Assembly (NCBI GenBank): GCA_025642065.1
Contig: JAODUP010000427.1
Span: 231,501 to 295,500 of the forward strand
From: Paralvinella palmiformis
Taxonomy: Eukaryota; Annelida; Polychaeta; Terebellida; Alvinellidae
Direction of reading: 5' to 3'
DNA: 64,000 nucleotides
Both the position numbers and the translations under genes were made by a program. Position 1 is the stretch's first letter. Every line of letters begins with the position of its first letter. The notes beneath the pieces were generated by a model. That model was not told where the DNA came from. It made no database searches and saw nothing but the letters and a program-made list of their open reading frames with translations. Shown in pieces: positions 21,201 through 31,472 of this stretch.

Positions 21201-23329
21201 CACTTATCCCCCCAGATACAAAAGTCAGTTGGTAATTTTCAAAAAAACGCAAATGGGTTTCACACTTCAAAGAATCACGGAGAAGAATGCCGACTCCTCC
21301 ACCTTTCTTGTGAATCTGAGCTGCATGATGGAATGAATATCCAGCTGGAGTCACATCACCAACAATGTTCTGGTCTGAAACATTACCAGTCAGCCAAGTC
21401 TCTGTAATGACAAGAGCATCAAGATCTATATCCTTAATAACATCAGATATTTCATCAGACTTATTACAGATCGACTGACAATTTATAAAACCAATACTTA
21501 TAAGTTATATTTTGTACAGCTGTGCCATTATATGGTGTTATTGGCACAGTGATCAAATTACTTGCATCAGATCCAATCTGCTTTGGATGTTTTCCACTAC
21601 GTGGGCTCATCGTTAAACAAGTGGTATTACCACCATACGGTCGTAAGGCAAGAAACTGATCTCTAGTATAATTCATTATAAATATAGAAATAAAATAAGT
21701 GAAAATTAAAAATAAAACATGCACGAGCAAAAATCGAGTTCTTATGGGAAAAACTGGAGTGGGCGATAATATAGGGCGTCAAATGAGCAGTTAAAAAGAA
21801 AATACAAAATAACTAAATATTATCATATTTTATATTAATATATATTAAATCTATATTACATAATATGCTAAATAAACCAGTTTCACTGGTGTAACTTATC
21901 TAATAGCTGAACTATCCGATAAATATTCCGGTGTCATTACATCGAGAGCCGGTCATACTTACTGCCATACGTACACATTCGTCATAATGAACAAATAACA
22001 CACTGCTCCATTCTATTTCCTTCATAATCAGGTCATGATTGTATGGGAGCGGAAGTATTCAAGACGTATGACGACGGTTATAGAGTCCGTGCTATGACGT
22101 CATCAGATGCCAAAATCGTAGAGACTTGGTACGCTCAAATGGGTACACTCTCCCCATATGACATTGATGTAACTTTGAGAGTATTCCCTAGAGGACGTGG
22201 ATTCTATATCGGAGAATACGAGGGCAAGGTCGTAGCTTCCTGTATTCGCATACCTTGGGGTAATGGTGTATATTACGGTTCATATTATTATGTCCACGAG
22301 GATTATCGTTGTAAAGGTTTTGGTACTCGACTGCGCGACCAAGTGGCTTATGGCCACGTATTAGAAGCTAATGGCAAACTATGTGTTGACTCTATCGAAG
22401 GACCAGTCGCAGAGAAAAATGTGTCGAAGTTTGGTTATGAGGCGGCATTCGTCACCAGAAGATATTGTGGCGTTGCTAAAGAATTTGGTGTGACGTATAA
22501 TTACATTATTGTTGATGTATGTACTGACTTATTAATTTTACAACTACATTAAGTGTGAATACCTTTGTTCCCAATAAACAGTTTGCATTCATATAAATAT
22601 GTATTAGAAACTTCGCAATTTATATATGAAAAGACGATCACCATAGTTATACTTTCTTGAATAATAATAATGTTCTAATAAAACATTCTTATTAGGAAGA
22701 GCCATTATATCAATTTTATTGTGTTCATCAATGCGAAATATTCTTGATCTTATTGCCATTTACAGGCCAAGAGTGTCCCATTCGATGAGTTAATTTCCTT
22801 CGACAACAAACATTTTTTGTCAAAAGACAACCCCGAAAGAAAGAAGTTTCTGCGAGAATGGATTAACATTCCAAACAGTGCCTCTTTTGTGGCACTGGAT
22901 GACCGTGGTCAGATTTTGGGTTTTGGACAGCGTCGTCCAGCGATTCAAGCAAATAATCACCTGATAGGACCATTATATGGTGACGACATAAACTCAGCCA
23001 TGGCCATATTACAACGTCTCTGTCAGGATGTCACTGGAGATAAAATTACACTTCATATTTGGTAAGGTGTTCGTTCGTATAATATCCTTGCTTGTATCCC
23101 ATCACTAAACAATGGCTAATACACCAACGGTTAATAGTATGCATCAAGAGCTTAGATAATCTTTACTTTAAGGATGCTAAACGAAGAAGGTGTTGAAGCC
23201 TTTGAAAGCAGAGGATTCGAAAAGGTGTTTGATGTCAGACGAATGCACGCCAATGGAAATCCCCAGGAATACAAGCCTACCGTGTATGCACTGACTAATG
23301 TAGAAACAAAGCTGTACAGTGTTTTATGA
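18270..23329 (+). CDS. Two-domain acetyltransferase (GNAT + YitH/HolE-like C-terminal domain), copy A, intact
   Basis: Four exons: 18270-18279, 22032-22516, 22766-23061, 23173-23329. Phases agree and the total is 948 nt, 315 residues plus stop. Exon 1 holds only the start and three codons (MSE plus one base) before GTGAGT. Residues 10-165 form a GNAT fold with the acetyl-CoA pyrophosphate loop RCKGFGTRL at 96-104. Residues 166-300 match the YitH/HolE acetyltransferase domain (Acetyltransf_18), with GFGQRRPAIQ at 217-226 and an AFESRGFEKV block at 273-282. Family members transfer an acetyl group from acetyl-CoA; the substrate here is unknown. No signal peptide or membrane segment, so probably cytosolic. 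Two decayed paralogues lie in the window. The last 12 codons differ from copies B and C because of a roughly 25 bp deletion. A LINE occupies intron 1. The gene structure is inferred without transcripts but is strongly supported by matching splice sites in copy B. Confidence 0.85.
18549..21715 (-). mobile_element. CR1/L2-type LINE, near full length, inside intron 1 of copy A
   Basis: Minus strand. The ORF2 start region reads YTRDQFLALRPYGG (about 21,670). The apurinic-like endonuclease follows (INCQSICNKSDEI, ALVITETWL, LLILGDF, then HGHILDLVISR near 20,950). The reverse transcriptase has NYRPVSNLTFLSKVIEK (about 20,000), GVPQGSVLGSLVF (about 19,610) and catalytic YHLYADDTQLY (about 19,530), followed by the C-terminal region to about 18,998. 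The 3' end carries the L2-like hairpin tail (CAGCGCCTTTGAATGG ... GGCGCTTTATTAAA) and (ATT)n at about 18,549-18,600. Frame changes near 21,490, 21,060, 20,280, 19,850 and 19,410 make it inactive. It is absent from intron 1 of copy B, so it inserted after the duplication. Confidence 0.85.
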
Positions 23330-23922
23330 CACTATTGAACATTGTCTTTTTGTTGCAAATATGTAAATTAACTGATTAATCCGCACTATGATTATTATAA
23401 TTCAAATTGACCCTTCACACATAAAAAGTTTGGATGGAAAAGATGTTATTTTAAAAATAATCTAAAGACTCAATTGGTTTGGGTAAGAGAATAAGGGCAA
23501 AAATTATGATACCGCACTTATATTTTATGCCAAAACACTGAGTCATAATATATTACATAATATAAAGAGAGAATATAATTTAAATGATTTACTATCATTT
23601 TTGCGATTTTTGTATTTTTATATGACGAATAGTTCCCTTTTAGTTCTTTCATATTATTTTATCAAGAATATGTTCAGAACATGGTTCTAAAAATTCGTAA
23701 GTTAGTAATTGTACCAACAATTAGAACGAATATATGTAAAAGGAAATTATAACCTATTTATGGTTAACGTGGCATGGTTAATATGATCCAGCAGACATGG
23801 CTATGGCTTGGCTTTTCCTATCATGCAGGGAATTTTTTTTAAATGGCTGACATAGCCTGCATCCTTCGATATGTTTTCAGTTGTCTTATCATTGTGACTA
23901 TGTCCAATTCATTTTAAGGCGA

Positions 23923-24373
23923 AGACTTAGAGATAAACATCTAGGATGGTTGTTTTCTTAACAAAAAAAAAAGTATATATACATTATAATATGTCACTTA
24001 CCTCAGCCCCCATAATATACAGGTGTGACCACAAAATATAAAAGATGGCATTGAACTAGACAACAAATTACTTTTATCGGCTACGCAAATCTTTGTATAT
24101 GATATAGATAATTTAGACAATAATCCACCCTGTAACAAGAAGCCAGTTAGACTTAGAGATAAACATCTAGGATGGTTGTTTTCTTAACAAAAAAAAGTAT
24201 ATATACATTATAATATGTCACTTACCTCAGCCCCCATAATATACAGGTGTGACCACAAAATATAAAAGATGGCATTGAACTAGACAACAAATTACTTTTA
24301 TCGGCTACGTAAATCTTTGTATAAGATATAGATAATTTAGACAATAATCCACCCTGTAACAAGAAGCCAGTTT
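23923..24373. repeat. Recent 226 bp tandem duplication
   Basis: Copy 1 (23,923-24,148) and copy 2 (24,149-24,373) are almost identical. Differences seen are the length of one A-run and about two base changes (GGCTACGC/TAAAT and GTATAT/AGAT). Non-coding, downstream of gene A. Confidence 0.9.
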
Positions 24374-24494
24374 AGTTTGGTTTATTCTTGGGTGATTTGA
24401 GCATGTTAAGGTATGAAGATCCTCTGCTGAGTTCATTTTGTTAAGATGTTTACATTCTTATTTCACTTCAACAAAGAACGTAGATTAATGCAAA

Positions 24495-24722
24495 ACTACC
24501 GAGCAAACACAAAACATTTTAAAAACATTTTGTAAAAAATTTAACATAATGTTTTTATGGTGTGAAAGTGTAGGGTTTTAATAATGTTTTAATAACAACA
24601 TTATAAATAATGTTTTAAACTTTTCATAATGTTTTAAGGACAATATTATAATGTTTTTAAAACGTTTTAATAATATTTTAACAAAAATATTATAAATAAT
24701 GTTTTATAAAAATTCCATAATG
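24495..24722. repeat. AT-rich degenerate repeat built on ATAATGTTTTAA
   Basis: At least eight imperfect occurrences of AATGTTTT/AAAACATT words in both orientations. Low complexity, non-coding. Confidence 0.6.
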
Positions 24723-25024
24723 CGCAGCCAACAACGGCCCTGACTGCCACATGCGGACCAGAACGTCATGACTGATGCATGCGGACCAGAACAGGTTCAC
24801 GCAACACCAAAGTACCATTTTAAAAAGGTTTCCAAGTTGTTATTTCCAACACCAATATTATCATTCTAAATGTACTAGCCTATATATGTATATTGCTTTC
24901 TTTCTCGAAAAGTAGTCCAAAATATATTCACCATATTTTTAAATGGTCTTAGATAAATTAGCAGTGTATTCTAATCCCATGCTCCACACATCTACCTCTA
25001 TTAAACAGTCTTACGCCTATATCA

Positions 25025-25052
25025 CTCACTCACTCACTCACTCACTCACTCA
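25025..25052. repeat. (CACT)n microsatellite
   Basis: About seven tandem tetranucleotide units. Confidence 0.85.
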
Positions 25053-25261
25053 ATTACTATATCAGTTATCTGCACACTCCTTACAAGAATGCTGTGCTAT
25101 TAATACCCTAATCCCTTTTCAATGGATACCATTTACACTCAATATTTATTTACAGGCCGATCCCCCAAACAATCGACCCGTATTCAAGTTGGGATCTATT
25201 TAATGCTATTTACAGAAAGAAGAATGCTTGAACAGACCGATCCATTTAAATCGCGATAAGC

Positions 25262-25560
25262 CTTTTTAATAGGTATAAAGATTAATTAAAACGAGATTAT
25301 CTGCCCCGTATTGTCTTAGAGTGGGGTCTGGTTGAAATTATCTTTGCTGGCAGAAGTGTACACAAAATGTTTTGGGCCTGGACGATTTGAAGCCACTCTT
25401 ATCAGCCCAATTTTCTAATTTATTAAGAGACAATTGTAATATTCTTTCTATGGAATTAATATTTTTAACTGGTCGCAAAATAGGAAGTCATCTAAGTTGA
25501 GGAATGTTAACACTAAAATAACAGTTATCAGTATCATCAAATGTCGCCGTATCTCAAACC
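25262..25560 (-). mobile_element. RT fragment of the RNase H-type LINE
   Basis: The reverse complement of 25,262-25,505 aligns closely with 10,738-10,930. Shared landmarks include TAGATGACTTCC, AATATTAATTCCAT and CACTTCTGCCA. It covers the RT catalytic region and is broken at both ends. Confidence 0.8.
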
Positions 25561-25849
25561 ATTCAAATTCATAAAGTCAACAGCAGTAAATTGTTTCAGA
25601 AATATTTATTGTTATTTTAATCACATGTCACCACGGCCGTAATCGGACATCAAGTCCAGGTGTTTGAGAGGTATCTATCTTTCAAACACCACTGTCTTAT
25701 AAAGCGATAAAGAAATTCCATTACATATCACAAATCATGCTAGCAATAATACTATTAGTCATGCAATATTATTATTATTATATATAAAAAATGATGACAG
25801 CCACAGTCAAATGTGAACTTCGATAAATAACTGACCGGTGTGGTTAATG

Positions 25850-26090
25850 TGTAATTAAGATACTACTGTACAAGGCATATTTGTTTTGTGTAGATGTACT
25901 CCGGCGACTATTTGATGCCAAAATGGCATGCCTGAATGTATGTCTGATGGGCGCCAAGATAACATCAGCACAGTGTCATGAGTGATTTCAATATCAGTAT
26001 GTTTGTTTACAATCGGATTTTCAGAATCTAGTTTCAAGTCCTGTCTCCTGTTTTAGTCTTTCGAGAAATAGATGACTCGGAATCTTCTAA
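25850..26090 (-). repeat. Unknown dispersed repeat, copy 1 (pair at 44,325-44,650)
   Basis: The minus strand matches 44,325-44,650 of the plus strand over about 240 bp (for example ACTGTGCTGATGTTATCTTG and ACACAAAACAAATAT). A 60-codon open frame lies here. In the other frame both copies read LKQET with the same later stop. No domain recognised. It could be the remnant of an uncharacterised element or a duplicated exon. Confidence 0.6.
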
Positions 26091-26194
26091 AGTTGAGTTA
26101 TGATTAAACACCGGGTTTTGCCAAATCCTACAACAAATATCAGCATCACACATTAGTGAATCTTTCATTATCTCTAAGGCGTCAGTATAATATC

Positions 26195-26420
26195 TTGGAT
26201 TCAATTTTTATAGACATTTTAACATGAATGAACAGGTCACATCAGTAATCCGAACAGTGTACTACCATCTTCAAAGCATCTAATGTTTAAAAGTATTCTT
26301 AACAGAAGAAATAGTTCCGGTCCGTGCATTTATTAAATATCGCATAGATTATTGTATATCTATTTTATATGATTTTCATGGAATAAATTATAATTATACT
26401 GGAATTAAAATGTTCTTAAT
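26195..26420 (+). mobile_element. L2-type LINE fragment (RT C-terminal region)
   Basis: The sequence from ATGAATGAACAGGTCACATC onward aligns with the minus-strand C-terminal coding part of the LINE in gene A intron 1 (about 19,050-19,260). Strongly diverged and frame-broken. Confidence 0.7.
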
Positions 26421-26640
26421 CATAGACTTAACATATATATAAATGATTAAAGCTTTTAATGTTCACTATGAATCAACGTATGTTTTAACATTTGATCTAC
26501 GATACTATGTCGTAACTATGTAGTTTATGCCATGTCTCAGTCGACACTTCAGACTTTATTGACAATGAATTATTAATATAAAACTGAAAACTTCGACTAC
26601 CAATAGACTAAAATTATAACTAGCATAATGGAACTTCAAA

Positions 26641-26643
<3 letters not shown>

Positions 26644-26680
<37 letters not shown>
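26644..26680. repeat. (AT)n microsatellite
   Basis: Uninterrupted AT run of about 37 bases. Confidence 0.9.
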
Positions 26681-26681
<1 letters not shown>

Positions 26682-27376
26682 GCAAGAGTATTAGGGCCAT
26701 CGGCAAAAATATGAATTTTCTATTTCCCGACTTGATGTATTATCTCGATATATCGAATTATTTTCTATATAAGGAGCAAGAACTAAGGGTGACTTCCTAT
26801 AGAATGGCCTTAATGCATACAATGCGTATCATAGATGACATTGTGTGTTAGTACTTTCGTCTAGGATTCAGCAATCATTAAATAATTTTCTTTTGATATA
26901 TTAAATAACAGAAGATACATGATTTTCTTCGAATCATCATTACATTTAAATATCACAGGAACTAGACCTAGACACTACATAGGATAACCAACTACTTGAT
27001 AAAATAATGTGACATCGAATCCCAATCAATAACAATACCAAGAATTGAAGAATATAAATAAATCTCACTTTAAAATGATGAGACTAAAACTATATCGATA
27101 TATGTTAATTGTTAGTTTAACAACACTTTACCACTTGCATGCGATACATTGAAAGTTAAGAGATAAGATTTTAGCCATCAATTGTTAAATCTTTGTTTAC
27201 TTATGGGCATTTCCAGAATACAGTCACCAGCGTACCACACTGAAATTCGGGCAATCGAATGTTAATGTTACCTGAGTGCAAATAGAATGTTATTCAACCT
27301 TCGTTAAGCGATTAGAGTCTGATCAAACCATTATTATAGCCAGTAGTCTCCTGGATGTTTTTATGGTGTCATCTCC

Positions 27377-28470
27377 GTCGAGTTTAAACCGAGTTTCTAC
27401 CGCGAATATTCCATCCAGTATAAACTTAAATCCGCATGTATCGATATTATTGCGTGAATACACCGTGGGTTCTTTCCCCTGGGGATTTCCATTTGCATAT
27501 TTTCGTCTAACATCAGATAGCTTTTCGAGTCCTCGGTTTTCGATGCGTCAACACCTTCTTCTTCCGGCGTCCTTCGAGTACAGATAAATCTGATATAATT
27601 GAAGTTCTCTCAGCTTCTAAAGCATAGTATCAATTGTTGGTATATTAGTAATTGCTTAGTGATTGGGGTACAAGCTTGGATATGATAACACAAACCCATT
27701 GTATCAAATATCAAGTGTAATATATCTCCAGTGACATCCTGACATAGAAGTTGTAATATGGCCATGGCTGTACGTGTTCGTGTCGTCTCCACACAATGGT
27801 CCTATCAGATGACATTTTGCTTGAATCGCTGGACGACGCTGTCCAAAACTCACAATCTGACCACGGTTATCCAATGCCACAAAAGAGGCACAGTCTGGAA
27901 TATTAATTCATTCTCGCAGAAACCTCTTTCTTTCGGAAATTCTCTTTTAACACAAAATGTTTGTTATCGAATAACATTAACTCATCGAATAGGAAACCCT
28001 TGAACTGTAAATAATAATCAGACAAACTTTACTTAGCATTTATGAACGCAATACAATTTAGAAATATTTAATACATCACTGTACAGGGACCTTTAATGTC
28101 TACTGTTAATTTGAGCGCTTAATTAAAGGACAACGCAATATCTTCTGATGACAAATTTTGCCACATAACTAAACTAGACGTATTTTTCTTAGTGGCTGAT
28201 CCTTCGACTGCATCAACACAAAGTTTGCCATTAGCTTCTAATACGTAACCATAAGCCATCTGGTCGCGTTGTGGTACACCAACATCGATACCATGATAAC
28301 CTTCATTAAAATATTATATTAGCCATAATTCACACCATTACCCCAATGTATACGAAAACAGGAAGCATCGAGCCCCCTTATTCTCCCATATACAATCAAC
28401 GTTTTGTAGGGAAACCCATAGCGCTACGTCAGTCTCATGTCAGTAGACCGTTGTCATTTCAGCCTACCAA
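27377..28470 (-). pseudogene. Acetyltransferase copy C, decayed, inverted
   Basis: Minus-strand remnant of the gene A family. The exon 2-like part (about 28,131-28,400) retains the GGGTAATGGTGT and TATTAGAAGCTAATGGCAAA segments and ends in AGAAGATATTG. The exon 3-like part (27,705-28,004) retains TTTGGACAGCGTCGTCCAGC. The exon 4-like part (about 27,377-27,571) retains GCAAATGGAAATCCCC. In-frame stops and frameshifts are present and the exon 3 donor is lost (ATTTGATA instead of ATTTGGTA). The first half of exon 2 is deleted, leaving an intron-1-like scrap near 28,440-28,470. Exon order and spacing match copies A and B, so it is a DNA-level duplicate rather than a processed copy. Confidence 0.8.
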
Positions 28471-28839
28471 TGGCTCGCTTGCCAAATACCCAATTAAACT
28501 CGCCAGGTAACGCTGATTCTATTTCCGGGGTGTACACCCATCTCACAATGCTATCAGGATCACAAATTACAGCCAAATCGATAGCGGAGTTCCAACTAAA
28601 CAAGTGACTTGTATAGCTTAATTTTTCTTATTATCAAGGAAGAAGTTCACAGAATTGCATACACACCGCTTAAATGTAAGTATTAAATGTATTTTTCATG
28701 ATTTTGAATGGATAAGAAGCATAACAAACTGATGTATCGGCATCTGCTTTTCATGATTCACCGGCTGTAGACAGAGCAAGGCGCCCGCCCATGTGTAAAG
28801 TCATGGCCGGCTGTCAAATTGATTAATATTAGGAAAAAT

Positions 28840-29015
28840 TAGTGATCGCCCGTTCGTGCTGCTTTAAGGTTTCTGGCCGACTAAATGTGGGGTCAACGGC
28901 GTGGAATCATAGTTCACCAGGTGATTGATGTGTGAGAGAAGTTGGTGGTCACCCGATCGTGCTGCTTATCGGTTTCCGATTGGCCAGTTGTTGGAGGCGC
29001 ATGGTGTGGATATCA
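28840..29015. repeat. Degenerate two-unit repeat, about 93 bp period
   Basis: CGTTCGTGCTGCTTTAAGGTTTC near 28,850 is echoed by CGATCGTGCTGCTTATCGGTTTC near 28,945, with flanking similarity. Non-coding. Confidence 0.45.
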
Positions 29016-30951
29016 GGGCATCGGGGCTTGGTTGTATTAATGTTTTCGTGGTGTTTGAATAACAGAAGAAAAGTAGTCTGAAAAGTTGACATTTACCGTC
29101 ATTCCTCAGTGAGTGATTGGCTTCGTTGTCATCCGTAGCTGTTACTTTGAGTTGAGTGGCCTTGAGCATATTTCATTTCAGTCTGGTAATTTGTACTCGT
29201 AGTCTGGATGTAGAGTCTACATGCTTTGGGTTTCTCTTTCCTGGGGGTTAGACCAGTAGGCTGTCAGTATCAAATAACATGGATTATTTATTCAGTTGAT
29301 CAAACTCGTGATAATCACAATCATAGCCATTTCTTCAGCATTGATATAATTCATTAATTGTAATGAATTATATATTCAATATTACTATGAAATATTTCAG
29401 AATTTTACATAGAAATTCAATGATTATTGATTGGCAGCTAGCAGCCCGAGTGCCCCGAGCAGGCGCTAATATAGGTATTAAGATTATTTCGCTCGGCTAC
29501 TCTTTCTCAATCATATTTGGCATGTTACCTACATCTTTTTCACCTTGTAAATTTTAAAAATGATAGTCCTGTACATTTTCCTCGACTGTTGTGGGAATGA
29601 TGGGCCGCACAATAATCGCCTGTCTGCAATTATTTAGATCTATTCATTTTCGTGCTATGAATGATACTGTCAAATTTGCTGGTAATCTACCATGTCTACC
29701 GCAAGGCGGCAGCACTGCATATTTATTACACGCCAAACATCCAGCTGTCCCATCTTCCCCTAAACGATCTTTATCTTTGGGGAGCCATAGACCGATTCAC
29801 TTACCCCTGGCGCCACTATGCAACTGAACTTAGCACTACGGTGTCGGGTTAGAAGTCTAAGAATCAGTGTTGCATGAGGATTTACGCATGTAGTGGCCGA
29901 TAAATGTCTTACTGAACAGGTGTATATAGGCTATATACTAGCTATATTTGGATTTTATTTTAGTCCATTAAAGGTATGTGATCTCCAGATCATAATTTTG
30001 CATTTAATAGGAATGGGATAGACTTCATTCAATAGATATATGCCACTAAACTAAGTAACGATCAGTGCGGTTTGCATGGCTGTCATGGTCCGGCCTATCT
30101 AGTTCAAACTTATTTTTAGTAGAACCGTTACCATCTGATATGACGATCTGAATGGATAAAATCAATGATCTCATAGATTATTATTCAGTGGATGATTCCT
30201 ATTACTGTAGCATTGGTATGTATGCATTGTATTGGTACTGTTAGCACGAACAATAAAGGGACCACATACAGCTTTTCTCCAATCCTTTTAATGAGCAAAC
30301 CGTAATATGATAAAATGAAAACCTGCAATATACAATTAGGGAATTATTTAGAATCACAATACACATCAAGATTGAGCAGTTTAACAATAGGAAATGCTCA
30401 ATAGAGCCTAATTATTTAAATACATCTTACTTTACAATAACCAAACAGTATTAATGTGAATTATACTGATGTAGTATAATTTAAAACAATACGCATAATA
30501 TAATAATAGTAACTCATTCACACAAGCAATCACACTAACCTGGTCCTAATGATTTCGGATGTAAACCTTCTACTACATGTATGTGATCAGTTAAAAACGG
30601 CGCGGAATTGCTTGATTGAAACAAAGACGCACCAAGTTTTGTGACCAGATTGGTGGCGACACCATCTACTCGTAATTAACTCAACTAAAACAAATGTACA
30701 GATTGGCGTAATATATTTGATACGCTAAATAAAGCTTCTGCCACAAGTAGTTAATATAATGAGTGTTCAATGTTCAACGCAAGATTACATAACATATGGA
30801 CATATATCTTTATATCAGTGTTACATAAAGCTCGGTCTTCTATTCTAAATATTATCGACAAAATACATTTTGATGATATCCGCTATGTATAATATATTTT
30901 CAGTGCCATCCGTTATACCTCACCTTTTGATATCCTCCCTATCCTTGATGT
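29016..30951. other. AT-rich spacer without recognised gene
   Basis: No convincing exon. The overlapping open frames at 29,591-29,852 show no known motif. Confidence 0.5.

Positions 30952-30989
<38 letters not shown>
30952..30989. repeat. (AT)n microsatellite
   Basis: AT dinucleotide run with one interruption. Confidence 0.85.
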
Positions 30990-31310
30990 GCGTCACAAAT
31001 ATGCCATAAAGAAAACTCGATAACCTCCCATTGACACATTTATTCACTAGTTGTCTTAGATAATATCCCCAACTCATTGGTTAAGAAGATGTGCCTTCCA
31101 CTCAGTTGTTGATAAGTAATCCGTCAGCTGATTTCGATCCGTGATTCACCAAAACATATTAAATATTAGGTGGTTTGGAAAACCCTCAGTAATGAAGCGC
31201 CGATGATAGTGAACGTGGATAAATAATTATTCTCGAAGGAGTAATAGCCATTGTTATCTGGTGGATTAAATATAAACAAATGAATCGACAATCTACGTAA
31301 CCATTGACCT

Positions 31311-31472
31311 TGTCATGAAATGTTATAATCTCATATACTATGTGGCACCTCTAATGATTGTGTTTATAACTGCAATAGATATATTATGGGCCAATCAGAA
31401 AATAGTGATAAAGTGTGCTCGGATTAGTAATGTTGACAAATGCAATTTACATGATCAGTGAAGATCATGACA
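31311..31472 (+). repeat. 5' LTR of Ty3/gypsy element
   Basis: 162 bp, begins TGTCA and ends TGACA. It matches the 3' LTR at 34,900-35,156 but lacks about 95 bp present there after GTTGACA. Preceded by target duplication GACCT (31,306-31,310). Confidence 0.9.

Noticed and set aside
29591..29852. Two overlapping open frames (78 and 63 codons)
   Set aside because: No recognisable domain and out of frame with each other.
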